Below, piece after piece: positions 55,023-63,769 of a stretch of 64,000 nucleotides of DNA. Origin of the DNA: Heterohyrax brucei (taxonomy: Eukaryota > Chordata > Mammalia > Hyracoidea > Procaviidae); assembly GCA_028571685.1 (NCBI GenBank), contig CM053144.1, positions 94,456,171 to 94,520,170 on the forward strand, written 5' to 3'. Within the stretch, counting starts at the first letter, position 1, and every line of letters starts with the position of its first letter. Both the position numbers and the translations under genes were made by a program. The notes below the pieces were generated by a model, which saw only the letters and a program-made list of their open reading frames with translations, did no database searches and had not been told where the DNA came from.

Positions 55023-55834
55023 GTGAACCAGTAGAGGCTGGGGAAGATGCTGTGAGGATGGACCACAGTTGTTTCTCTAGGCCATCCTAAAATGAAAGGA
55101 AAAAGGTATCTGACAACTCCAAAGTCAGTCAGGTTTTATATATACAGCTCCCTCTTCCAAGCTGGCAAAGTAAGCACCTCTGTATCCAACCCCAGATGTT
55201 ATGAACTAGTTCAAACTAGTCAGAAACGTTACTGCCCTGCTGGCCTCTGCTGCCAGGCCCCAGCCATAGGTGACACTGTGTAGAATACTACTTTTCTGTC
55301 AGAAAAGCACTGTCCTCTGAGCAGATGCTGACTCTCAGCCTAGGAATTAGGTCCAGCTGAGGCCTCCATATGGGTATATACACCTCCCAGTGGAACAAGA
55401 TGGTGTCCCACACAAGCTCCACTCCAGCCATGGCACAGGCCACTCAATGGCAGAGGCAGAGAGAGAGGCCAAAGGTGCCATGATGAAGAGTCCAAAGCCC
55501 AGCTCTCAAAGTGTTGCAATTTTGCCAGTGAATGCCACAGCAGTACATCCGAGACCAGCTGCTGGTCAAGTCCCAGCTCCACCCACAGGCCAAGAGAGAC
55601 AAAAAAAAGTTAAAATGGCAAGTTACCTTCAATCTGTGAAAGCCAGCACCTACCAAGAGTGAGGGTCAGTGAAAGAGAGGAGGTTTTTCATTCAGTGGTA
55701 TGAAGTCCAAATTAACAGCCTATGCCATGTCCTAGGGCTCACTAGGTGTCCAGAAGGCTCTATTTTGTTATCAGTTCAGGTCTTGGTTTCCAGAGGTATT
55801 TAGGGAGATGTGTGTTTAGTCTGTCATCTTGACC
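55023..55834 (-). other. 5' UTR of the internally deleted L1
   Basis: About 0.8 kb from ORF1 to the L1 5' start. More GC-rich in 55.2-55.6 kb. Frames on both strands (up to 90 aa) are fortuitous. Confidence 0.7.
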
Positions 55835-55849
55835 TCTGATTAAACAATT
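55835..55849 (+). repeat. 15-bp target-site duplication, right
   Basis: TCTGATTAAACAATT, identical to 51,969-51,983. Confidence 0.93.
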
Positions 55850-56330
55850 GATATACATATTGTTTTGTGACATCAGTTGCCAATCCCACAATGTGTCAGT
55901 GTTCTCCCCAGCTTGAACCTGAGTTTCCCATTTCTATTACTCCAGGTTTCCTGTCTTTTCCTGCCCTCTAGTTCTTGCCCCTGGGACAATGTATCCATTT
56001 AGTCCCATGAACATGGTTGAACTATGCATATTGTTTGTTTTATAGGTCTGTCTAATCTTTGGCTGAAGGGTGAATGTCAGGAGTGACTTTAGTACTGGGT
56101 TAGAAAGTGCCTAGGGGGCATGCTCTTACTCTCAGAGTTATTCCAGTTTCTGTCAGATCAGTAAATCTGTGGGGGTTTTTTTGTGTGTGTGTGTGTGAGT
56201 CTGACTTTTTTTCTACAGTTTTCTCCAGATCTGTCTAGGACCCTCTGTTTTGATTCCTGCCAGAGTGGTTGTTGGTGATTTCCAGGCACTATCCAGTTGT
56301 GCTCGACTCAGATTTGTGAAGGTTGGTATT
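55835..56330 (-). mobile_element. L1 3' UTR (subfamily 'B'), right part of the interrupted copy
   Basis: Reversed: AACTGGATAGTGCCTGGAAA, AAACAGAGGGTCCTAGACAG, AGCCAAAGATTAGACAGACC, AACACTGACACATTGTGGGA and TGATGTCACAAAACAATATG. It joins smoothly to 51,928-51,983, proving that the L1 at 51,984-55,834 landed inside it. A short (TG)n tract at 56,183-56,198 lies within. Confidence 0.8.
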
Positions 56331-56334
56331 TTCT

Positions 56335-56847
56335 GCTCTCAGCTAAGATCCATCTGACATCAGAAATGTATGCCTGGTTCTATGTTCTCTTCTGAATCTG
56401 GCCAGAATTTCTGGCAGTTCCTTGTCAGTATGCTGCTGCGGCTGCTTAAATGATTTTCAGCAAAATTTTACTTGTGTGTTCTAGTAATGATATTGTTCAA
56501 TAACTTCTGCACTCATTTGGATCACCTTTCTTGGGAATAGGCATAAATATGAATGATTTCTGGTCAGTTGACCAGCTAGCTGTCTTGCAAATTTCTTGGC
56601 ACAGGTGGGTGAGTACTTCCAGTGCTGCATCCCTCTGTTAAGATATCTCAGTTGATATTCCATCAATTCCCAGAGACTTGTTTTTCACCATTGCCTTCAG
56701 TGCAGCTTGAAGTTCTTCCTCAGTACCACCAGTTCCTGATCATATTTCAACCTCTAGAAGTGACTGCATGTCAACCAGTTCTTTTTGATATAATGACCCT
56801 GTGTATGCTTACATCTTCTTTTGATGCTTCATGTGTCATTTAATGTT
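56335..56847 (-). mobile_element. RTE LINE, reverse-transcriptase part, minus strand
   Basis: Reversed, it codes for degraded RTE reverse transcriptase: AGTACTCACCCACCTGTGCC, TGCCTATTCCCAAGAAAGGT, GATCCAAATGAGTGCAGAAG, GTAAAATTTTGCTGAAAATC, AACTGCCAGAAATTCTGGCC. The segment starts exactly where the plus-strand RTE part at 56,850-58,024 would end in the intact element. Its 3' end is missing at 56,335. Confidence 0.87.
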
Positions 56848-56849
56848 TT

Positions 56850-57124
56850 CCCCATTGTTAATTTATGTACCAACCACTAAGGCCAGAGAAGAAAATGAGG
56901 ATTTTTTACCAGTTTCTATAGTCTTAAATTGATGGAACATGCAATCAGGATTCACTGATGTGATTTGAATGCACAAGTTGGAAATAAAGAAGAAGAGTCA
57001 GTAGTTTCTGGTAACAGAAACAAAATAGAAATTGTGTGAAAGAATTTTGCAAGACCAATGACTTCTTCACTGCAAAACCTTTTCATACCAGCATGAACAT
57101 TACCTTACCAGATGAAATACACAG
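56850..57124 (+). mobile_element. RTE LINE, endonuclease part, plus strand, left of an LTR
   Basis: TTATGTACCAACCACTAAGG, ACATGCAATCAGGATTCACT, AAGTTGGAAATAAAGAAGAA, TTTTGCAAGACCAATGACTT, CTTCTTCACTGCAAAACC. It encodes the RTE endonuclease in pieces (GDWNAKVG-type region and FCKTNDFFTAK). It is interrupted at 57,124 by the LTR and continues at 57,652. Confidence 0.88.
57120..57124 (+). repeat. 5-bp target-site duplication, left of the LTR
   Basis: CACAG, repeated at 57,652-57,656. Five bp is typical for ERVL-type integration. Confidence 0.85.
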
Positions 57125-57651
57125 TGTCATGGGTTGAATTGTGTCCCCTCCCCCCCAAAATATGTGTATCCATGTGGCTGGGACATGATTCCCAGTATCT
57201 TGTGACTGTCCTCTATTTTGTGGTTTCCCTAAACTGTATGTTAAAGGATTAGGGTGGGGCTGCAAATTCCTTCGTAGGATTACTTCCCTGCCCTGCTGTA
57301 AAGGGAGTTTTCTTGGAGTATGGCTTGCCCCACCCTTAATCCTTTCATCCTATGAGAGATAAAAGGACAGAGAAGCAGGCTGAGAATTGGGAAGCTCTTT
57401 ACCATCAAGAAAGCAGCACTGGAAGAGTGTGTCCTTGAGACCTGAGGTTCCTGCTCTAAGACACTCCCTGGACAAAGACTGATGCAATACCAGACTTTCC
57501 TCCAGAGCCAACAAGGGGAAAGCCTTCCCCTAGAGTGGACACCCTGAATATGGACTTGCAACCTACCGGACTGTGTAAGAACAAACCTTCCTTTGTTAAA
57601 GCCATCCACTCTGTGGTATTTCTGTTAGAGCAGCCCTAGCTGACTAAAACA
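57125..57651 (+). mobile_element. ERVL-MaLR-like solo LTR (527 bp) inserted in the RTE
   Basis: Starts TGTCATGGGTTGAATTGTGT and ends GCTGACTAAAACA, so TG..CA. Inside are TGTATCCATGTGGCTGGGAC, AGAAAGCAGCACTGGAAGAG, GAGACCTGAGGTTCCTGCTC, and the 3' section GAACAAACCTTCCTTTGTTA, AAGCCATCCACTCTGTGG. Removing it and one CACAG restores a continuous RTE sequence (GAAATACACAG then AAATCAAATC). No internal viral region. Confidence 0.92.
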
Positions 57652-58024
57652 CACAGAAATCAAATCTACTACATCAGTGGAAAGAGATATGGAATAGCTA
57701 AGTATCAACAATCAGAACAATATTAGGTGCCAGTTGTGGAACAGACCATCAATTGCTCATATGCAAGTTCTAGCTGAAGCTGAACAAAATTAGAAGAAGT
57801 ACATGAGAGCCAAAGTTTGATCTTGAGTACATCTCACCTGAGTTTAGAGTCCACTGAAGATTTCAAAGGGCAGTTTGAGAAGACAAAGTAAGATATTATA
57901 ATGACATGTGTAAAGAGCTGGAGAGAGAAAACCAAAAGTGAAGAACACTCTGTGCATTTCTCAAGCTGAAATAACTGAAGGAAAAGAAAGGTAACCTACC
58001 AGAATTAAAAAACAAGGATGTTAA
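57652..58024 (+). mobile_element. RTE LINE, endonuclease part, right of the LTR
   Basis: AATCAAATCTACTACATCAG, GTGGAACAGACCATCAATTG, CTCATATGCAAGTTCTAGCT, GGCAGTTTGAGAAGACAAAG, AGATATTATAATGACATGTG, CTCAAGCTGAAATAACTGAA. It ends by about 58,015-58,024, just before the L1 copy's TSD. Confidence 0.87.
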
Positions 58025-58035
58025 AGAAATTCTCA
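58025..58035 (+). repeat. 11-bp target-site duplication, left
   Basis: AGAAATTCTCA, repeated exactly at 58,629-58,639. Confidence 0.88.
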
Positions 58036-58628
58036 GATTATCACCAAGGACAAAAATGACATGGGAGAAAGAGAACGCAGAAGACAGAAAGACCCACATG
58101 AACGTTTGACTATATCAACATGTGACCAGAAGAACCAGATGGTGCCCAGCCACCTCCAGTGACAGCTGTGATGGGGCTCTTGAGTCCCAGTGGGAACAGA
58201 ACATAAGAATAAAAAGGGATGCACCTTGAGAACTCCACTAAAAGATTGCAACTGATGACCCAAAGGCCTCAGGGCTCCCTAAGGAGCATGGAGCCTAGAC
58301 CTGATACTGCCCCTGATCATTAATCGTTACTGAGGTCAACTCCTGTGACGGGAATGGTTGGACTCGATGACCCAGAGTGACCATATCGTGTGTGCACTTT
58401 ATGGTTCTGTGCCTCTATAGGATATCATCCTACTGGCCTCTTACTAGAGTGGAGTGGAGAGGGTTGAGAAGAGGGGACAGGAGATTGTTAAGATAATATG
58501 ACATATATAGAACAGAAAGGAGGAGTGTGTTGTCATCAGCCAAGGAGAGCAGTAGGAGCTGCACATAGGCAGGCATGTGAATTTGAACCACATTGACACT
58601 TTCACTCAATCACAATAAATAAATAAAT
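58036..58628 (+). mobile_element. L1 (subfamily 'A'), 5'-truncated, with TSD
   Basis: Only 3' UTR. It opens with GATTATCACCAAGGACAAAA, ATGACATGGGAGAAAGAG, then GACCAGAAGAACCAGATGGT, GACCCAGAGTGACCATATCG, AAGGAGAGCAGTAGGAGCTG and ACTTTCACTCAATCACAATA, with a decayed AAATAAATAAAT tail. An exact 11-bp TSD flanks it. Confidence 0.92.
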
Positions 58629-58639
58629 AGAAATTCTCA
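58629..58639 (+). repeat. 11-bp target-site duplication, right
   Basis: AGAAATTCTCA, identical to 58,025-58,035. Confidence 0.88.
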
Positions 58640-58644
58640 TGTGT

Positions 58645-59790
58645 CAACTCATTATAGAAGTTTACAGATGAAAACTTCATTTTCCTAAGAGTCACTATTT
58701 CCATTTTGCAAAATATTTGAAATGTCTTTTTGGTTATTGGAGGGATTTGACTTACTTCTAGTATACACAAAATTAAATAAGAAGAAAATGATGTACTGGG
58801 ACTATCCTTTACCCTATGGTGGCTGTGGTCACTTTTAGAGCACTAGTAACAGTTGCTGACTAGCTCTTCCCATTTCCCCTGTTCCGTGAATTCTTTTATT
58901 AAGTCATCTCTGGCCTTGTCTATTGGATCCAATTTAGAAATTGGGAAGAAAGCTAGTAATGTAATCTTATTAGAGGCTTGTGATTTCCCCACTTTGGTTT
59001 TGTTCTCCGTATAACAGGTCTTAGAAATCATTACAAACTAGTACAAACAAAAGGGAACATTTAGAGTTGGAAATTTACCATACACTTTTCTCACCCAAAT
59101 TAAATGTCTCCAATATTTGCTGCTCAAATGGAAAAGAAAAGGAAAGAAAAATTATGATGGCTAGAACCCAAAGGCATATGAAATGTATATGTGAGCATGT
59201 TTGTGTGTCTGTGTTTCCTTCTCTACGTTTAATTTCCTTGATCTGATTTGAGAAGTTTTATAACAAATGATCAAGGTAATGAAATGCTTGGCAAGTGAAA
59301 GTCTGTTATTTTACAGTAGTTTAACATTTTCCAAATGCAAAATGTAGTAGGTGTTTGACATAGCACATAATTTACTGGACCTTTATTTCATTTTTACTAC
59401 AAATTTATGGATTGAGCTTCAGGGTAAATGACTTCAGCACACAATCTGTGACTATTCTGGGAATGAGGGATGTAGAGTGTACAATCATCTCATTAGTTTG
59501 AAAGCCAATGTGCAGAACTCCTGTGCCAGTTCCTCCTGGACTACGGTGTCTTCATCGTTTTGAGAATTTTGGACTATGGGCAGCAAAGTGTATGACTAGG
59601 ATCTGAGTGGGAACAATAGGAAATGAAAGAACTTAAGGCAAACCCGAAATGGTCATAGAAAGGAGAGCAGGGAGACATAGGGAGTGATTGTTGAAAGAGG
59701 CTAAAGCCATGGTGTCTTAAAATACAGTAGAATGAGTGATGATATCATGAAACCAATGTTGCTTGATGTTTTTTAGTGTGGATGTTTGAT
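58645..59790. other. No gene proven; one short coding-like minus frame
   Basis: A 62-aa minus frame at 58,843-59,031 ends DLIKEFTEQGKWEELVSNCY. Its composition is protein-like, but I do not recognise it and there is no supporting context. The remainder is AT-rich with no repeat that I can call. Confidence 0.35.
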
Positions 59791-59796
59791 AAATAT

Positions 59797-60008
59797 GGAG
59801 TCCTTGAATGCTGCAGTGGTTTAATATGCTCTACTGCTAAGTGGAAGTTTGGAGATTTGAGTCCACTGGGAGGCACCTCTGAAGATAGGCCTGGTGATCT
59901 ACTGATGAAAAACCAGCCATCAGAAATCCCGTGGAATACAGTTCTACTCTGACACACATGGGGTTACCATGTGACAGACTTGACATGATGACTACTGGCT
60001 TGATTTTT
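59797..60008 (+). repeat. AfroSINE long form
   Basis: GGAGTCCTTGAATGCTGCAG, GAGATTTGAGTCCACTGGGA, GGCACCTCTGAAGATAGGCC, GGTGATCTACTGATG, AACCAGCCATCAGAAATCCC and CTCTGACACACATGGGGTTA. The long-form middle is complete. Confidence 0.92.
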
Positions 60009-60177
60009 CATTTTAATACATATAAGATATGATGCTTCTACAAACTCACTTCCACTACTAGTTTTGACACATCATTCTGACAGGTGATTCCTAGAAGAGT
60101 CCATTATCTTTTGTGTATCCCCACTACACAAGAGTTTGTTTAACTTTTCTTTCTGTAGGCTATATTAAGGAAACAAG

Positions 60178-60213
60178 TTTTTTTTTCAATGGCACTTGGC
60201 TTGGCTTGGCAAT
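60178..60213 (+). repeat. SINE tail fragment with CTTGG repeats
   Basis: AATGGCACTTGGCTTGGCTT with a T-run in front. It matches the orphan tail at 8.9 kb. Confidence 0.6.
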
Positions 60214-60214
60214 A

Positions 60215-60675
60215 TTGCACATGGTCTTCTAAGCTATACATGTGCTGTTCCAACAACCACAGCATGAAAGTACCACAGGATGTGGCCCCTTGGTGAAGAA
60301 GCATTGGTAAGTTAGGTGCTGAAGAAGCAATATGTACGGTAGAGAATTTCAACCAAAAAAGGTAACACAATGGTGACGCATTTGATTTAGAACTATTTCT
60401 GAGTAAAATTCTTGACTTACTGAGTAGGTCATTTAATTTGAGATTAAACATAAATCCTCTGGCTGCACAGGGTGGCCGTACATACTTGTGAAGTGAATGC
60501 TGGATTCAAAGCTTCAACTGTTTTATGTGTGACAGCAACCATCGTCAATGCATCTGGTTTAGGGCAGAGAAGAGAACATATTTTACTACCTTGTCACACT
60601 TTATAGAGTCCTGTGAGCAGACACCTGCCATCTATTTAAGTTGAATAAATCAGTGATTTTTTAAAGGCCTGTCGG
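60215..60675. other. No gene recognised
   Basis: A 103-aa minus frame at 60,140-60,451 is partly over the SINE tail and resembles nothing I know. Otherwise plain sequence. Confidence 0.4.
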
Positions 60676-60679
60676 TGAG

Positions 60680-60855
60680 CCGGTGCCAGACTGGATAGAG
60701 AACAGTCACCTGAGGAACTTGCTGCAAATAAATCCACCCAATCCCTGCCCCAGTCCTTTGAAATTAGAACCTTTCAAGTGAGAGGCCAGGGGTCTTTGTT
60801 TTAAAACAGCTTTGGGGGTAATTCATACGACCAGGTTTTGGAACTCATATTTCAT
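60680..60855 (+). mobile_element. MER5A-like hAT-Charlie fossil
   Basis: ACAGTCACCTGAGGAACTTG, CCAATCCCTGCCCCAGTCC, GAGAGGCCAGGGGTCTTTGT, TTTAAAACAGCTTTGGGGGT and AATTCATACG follow the MER5A layout. Non-autonomous DNA transposon fossil. Confidence 0.65.
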
Positions 60856-60938
60856 ATGTTAGTACAATGAATTCTCTCTGTGAATTCTGTATATACAGTA
60901 TACGTATCCTGTAAGTAATATTTTCTTCTTTTCTTCAA

Positions 60939-61150
60939 GGAGCCCTGGTTGCACAGTGGTTAAGCATTTGGCTGCTAACTAAAAGGTTAGAGGTTTGAAC
61001 CCACCAGCTGCTCTGTGGGAGCAATGGCCTGGGGATCTGCTGCCATAGAGATTACAGCCTAGGAAACCCTCCAGATCAGTTCTACTCTCCCACATAGGGT
61101 TACTGCGAGTCAGAATTGACTCAACGGCACCTATCAGCAACAACAACAGT
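60939..61150 (+). repeat. AfroSINE long form with RTE-type tail
   Basis: GGAGCCCTGGTTGCACAGTG, CTGCTAACTAAAAGGTTAGA, GGTTTGAACCCACCAGCTGC, AGATTACAGCCTAGGAAACC, and a 3' end GCGAGTCAGAATTGACTCAA, CGGCACCTATCAGCAACAAC. The end is almost the RTE 3' terminus. Best preserved long-form copy here. Confidence 0.94.
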
Positions 61151-61154
61151 ACTT

Positions 61155-61840
61155 TCTTCTAGGAAAATAACTTAGAAATCTGGTAGTGACAATTGTCTAA
61201 AAAAGGAAAGTAACAATAGACAATAAAGCAGGGTGTCAGAACTGTGGAATCACATTGCTGTCTATTCCCTGCAGATTAAACCCACCAGACTTTGAGAGGC
61301 TGCTTTTTATCTCTGGAATCTTAATTGCCCTCTTGGCTGGGTCATAAAACTGGAATCTTCCTAAGTAGAGGAGCATTAGCAGACCTTTACTCATTTTCTG
61401 GAATGAAATGAAGAAGTCTGTATCCATTCACACAGGAAAGAAAAGAAAAATATTCTCTTTAAGTCAACACATCTTAACACTACAAAAAGGGCCTGATTTT
61501 ACTACTATGTAACATAAAACATTTTGAAAGATGTTATACGACTTAACGTTAGCTAAATACACCATCAATGGTTTATCTAAGCTCCTAAGTTTTTAGCAAT
61601 AGGTATAAATAAATAGCAGTGAACATGTTGTATGACTTTAAATGTGAGTCCTTTACACAGTCTTCTGGTCACAGGGTCATGAGGTTTGGAGAGAAGCTTA
61701 AATGGCAGACTAGTAATTTGTATCAGAAAACCCCTGCAGAATTGAAGTTTTTTTTAAAGTACATTAAAAAAATGATTAGGAAAAAGAGTCTTTCGTAGGA
61801 ATTATATTTCCTTTATGGGAATGTGACCTCTATCAGAAAG
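61155..61840. other. No feature seen; AT-rich
   Basis: No repeat or exon recognised. Confidence 0.45.
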
Positions 61841-61844
61841 ATCA

Positions 61845-61908
61845 TTCATTCAACAAATCTCTATTGGCTGTTTACTGTGGGGCAAGCACCTTAGGGGGCC
61901 TGGGGATA
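61845..61908 (+). repeat. Ancient mammal-wide repeat fragment, family not assigned
   Basis: CATTCATTCAACAAATCTCT, ATTGGCTGTTTACTGTGGGG and CAAGCACCTTAGGGGGCC: the opening of the old repeat family seen at 34.3 and 47.0 kb, cut off by a SINE. Confidence 0.6.
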
Positions 61909-61909
61909 G

Positions 61910-62058
61910 CCCATTATCCCGTTGCCATGGAGTCTATTCTGATTCATAGCAACCATGTAGGTCTATCATCTTTCTCTTGTGGAGCTGCTGGTGGGTTCAA
62001 ACCACTGGCCTTTTGGTTAACAGCGTGGTACCTAACCATTGCACCACCAGGACTCCTT
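61910..62058 (-). repeat. AfroSINE, minus strand
   Basis: CCCGTTGCCATGGAGTCTAT, TCTGATTCATAGCAACCATG, GTGGGTTCAAACCACTGGCC, TTTTGGTTAACAGCGTGGTA and CATTGCACCACCAGGACTCC. Confidence 0.88.
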
Positions 62059-62367
62059 ACCACTGGAGTAGTTCACATGAAAGATGTATCCTTTCAGCCA
62101 TTCATTTAAATATTTTTTTATTATGTTGTATATATAGCACTATGCTGTGCTCCATCAAGGATTTAAAAATGATGCACAGGGCTTCTTTTCTAACAGTAGC
62201 AGTAAAGCTGACTACATATGTCTTCCTCAAATAATACAGAGAAGACGTGCCGTATGTTCAGCTTCTTTTGAAAGATGAGGAAGGAACCAAAGATACACAG
62301 GTAGAAAGTCAAGGTACAGTTTTACATAGACTGATGGTGCATCTCTTCTTTTCAAATCAACAGAGAA

Positions 62368-62472
62368 GTTTTTTTTTTTTCTTTTTCAATGATTGAATGA
62401 AAATGTACAATCCTGTATAAGTTTGCCTGCACATCCCCCTGCTCTCCCTGCCTAGTGACAGCACGCTCCTCT
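62368..62472 (-). mobile_element. L1 extreme 3' end (subfamily 'A'), minus strand
   Basis: A T-run then TTCAATGATTGAATGAAAAT, GTACAATCCTGTATAAGTTT, CCCCCTGCTCTCCCTGCCTA and GTGACAGCACGCTCCTCT. This is the reversed last ~100 bp of the L1 tail as in 20.16-20.25 kb, with its poly(A) as the T-run. Confidence 0.85.
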
Positions 62473-62479
62473 GGAGAAC

Positions 62480-62840
62480 TAGTTTGTAAATGTAAGATTT
62501 ATTTGCTCATCAGATTGAATTCCATGGTTAGTCATTACAATACTTGCATTGTATACCATTACCATGCTTCAACCCACTTCTCTGTAATCTGTCAAAATCT
62601 CACCCAGCTAAAATCCAGCTTTCCAGAACACCAAGCCTCCAGAAGAGGAATTGAACTTGGCTGGAGAAAAACCAAGAGATACTGATAGTTTTCCCTTTGT
62701 GCTTCCCAGTAATCTCGCCATGTATACACTCCTACTCTCTGTTTCATGTCTTTTCCTCTTCCCTCAAACTCTTACCACTTTATCCATTCCCACTTTCAAG
62801 TAATAATGTTGTTTTTAATTTCCTTGACGTTCCTTCCTCT
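62480..62840. other. No gene recognised
   Basis: 62,570-62,680 (TTCTCTGTAATCTGTCAAAA, GAACACCAAGCCTCCAGAAG) may be an old repeat, not assigned. Confidence 0.35.
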
Positions 62841-62844
62841 CCTC

Positions 62845-63080
62845 GGGAGAAAGATGTGGCAGTCTGCTTCCGTAAAGATTACAGTCTTGGAAACCGTAGG
62901 GGACAGTTTCACTGGAAACTCTGGTGGCATCGTGATTAAGTCAGCAGTTCAGATCTACCAGATGCTCACTGAAAACTCTGTGGGGCAGTTCTGCTCTGCC
63001 AAATACGGTTGCTATGAGCTCATCAGGTTTGGTTTGGGAATTTTATAGCATTGCTATGACTTGGACTCTACTAGATGATA
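62845..63080 (+). repeat. AfroSINE inside an AfroSINE
   Basis: The outer long-form SINE reads GAGAAAGATGTGGCAGTCTG, CTTCCGTAAAGATTACAGTC and TTGGAAACCGTAGGGGACAG up to about 62,910. It is interrupted by a short-form SINE (GGAAACTCTGGTGGCATCGT to TCATCAGGTTTGGTTTGGG, about 62,916-63,040) and resumes with ATTGCTATGACTTGGACTCT at about 63,050. The inner copy lacks about 20 bp of its head region. Confidence 0.78.
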
Positions 63081-63159
63081 ATGATTTTTTATTTTTGCCT
63101 AAAAGAATTATTTCAAATGGAGTTGCTTAAAAGAAAACAAATTTTGAAAAACAGTTTCT

Positions 63160-63560
63160 TACTTGTTACTATTGGTAGGTCAGGAATTAGGGCAGGACTC
63201 ATCTGGCTAGTTTTTCTGCACCCAGGGTAGCAGCTGGGATCATTCAGCTGGGGGCTCTGATGCACTGTAACTTCCGAGACGGCCTCTCGTCCTCCATGGT
63301 TGGGCAGTGTGCCTCTGATCGTTCAGTATCCTGTACTTCCTTAGAGCATGGCAGCTGTGCTTAAAAAAGGAGAAGACAAAAGCCCTAAGTCTTAAGGTCT
63401 GTGTTTGAAAATTCCAGGACAGTCCTACCATATTCTGTCAGTTAAAGCAAGGCACAAGACCAGTTGGATTGAAGGGGAGGGAAGTAGATTCTACCTTTGA
63501 TTACAGGAACTGCATGTGGATACAAAAGGCTGGAAGTAATTGCTAGTAGTCAAATTTGGG
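63160..63560. repeat. Ancient mammal-wide repeat, family not assigned
   Basis: CAGCTGGGATCATTCAGCTG, AACTTCCGAGACGGCCTCTC, TTAGAGCATGGCAGCTGTGC, GTTAAAGCAAGGCACAAGAC and AGGGAAGTAGATTCTACCTT follow a familiar old mammalian repeat ('gtcaaagcaagtcacaaggcc...agactccacc'). Confidence 0.5.
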
Positions 63561-63769
63561 AACTATTTCTCACTCTATGCCACCATGCTCCTACCCGTAC
63601 ATCTACCACCTCACTTGTACGTGTGCCTCTGTATCTACTCTCCCTCCCCTTTGTTACTATTGGTGGACTGCCCCACATATAAACAAAGTTAGCCCAATCT
63701 ACCTCCGTTTAAATATTACAACTCATTCTATCTTTCCTACTCAAGGTTATTTTAGCAAATTTTTTCTTT

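Larger units (their letters stand above)
51984..55834 (-). mobile_element. L1 LINE with intact ends and an internal deletion of about 3 kb
   Basis: On the minus strand it starts GAGGTCAAGATGACAGACTA, the full-length L1 start. It carries the 5' UTR, ORF1, the start of ORF2, the end of ORF2 and the full 3' UTR. A 15-bp TSD flanks it. Compared with the copy at 20-27 kb, about 3.06 kb of ORF2 is missing, with the junction at about 53,064-53,067. The total of about 3.85 kb agrees with that loss. Confidence 0.93.

Noticed and set aside
51984..55834. Splicing as the cause of the L1 internal deletion
   Set aside because: The sense-strand breakpoints lack GT..AG ends. A CAA microhomology fits template jumping or deletion better.
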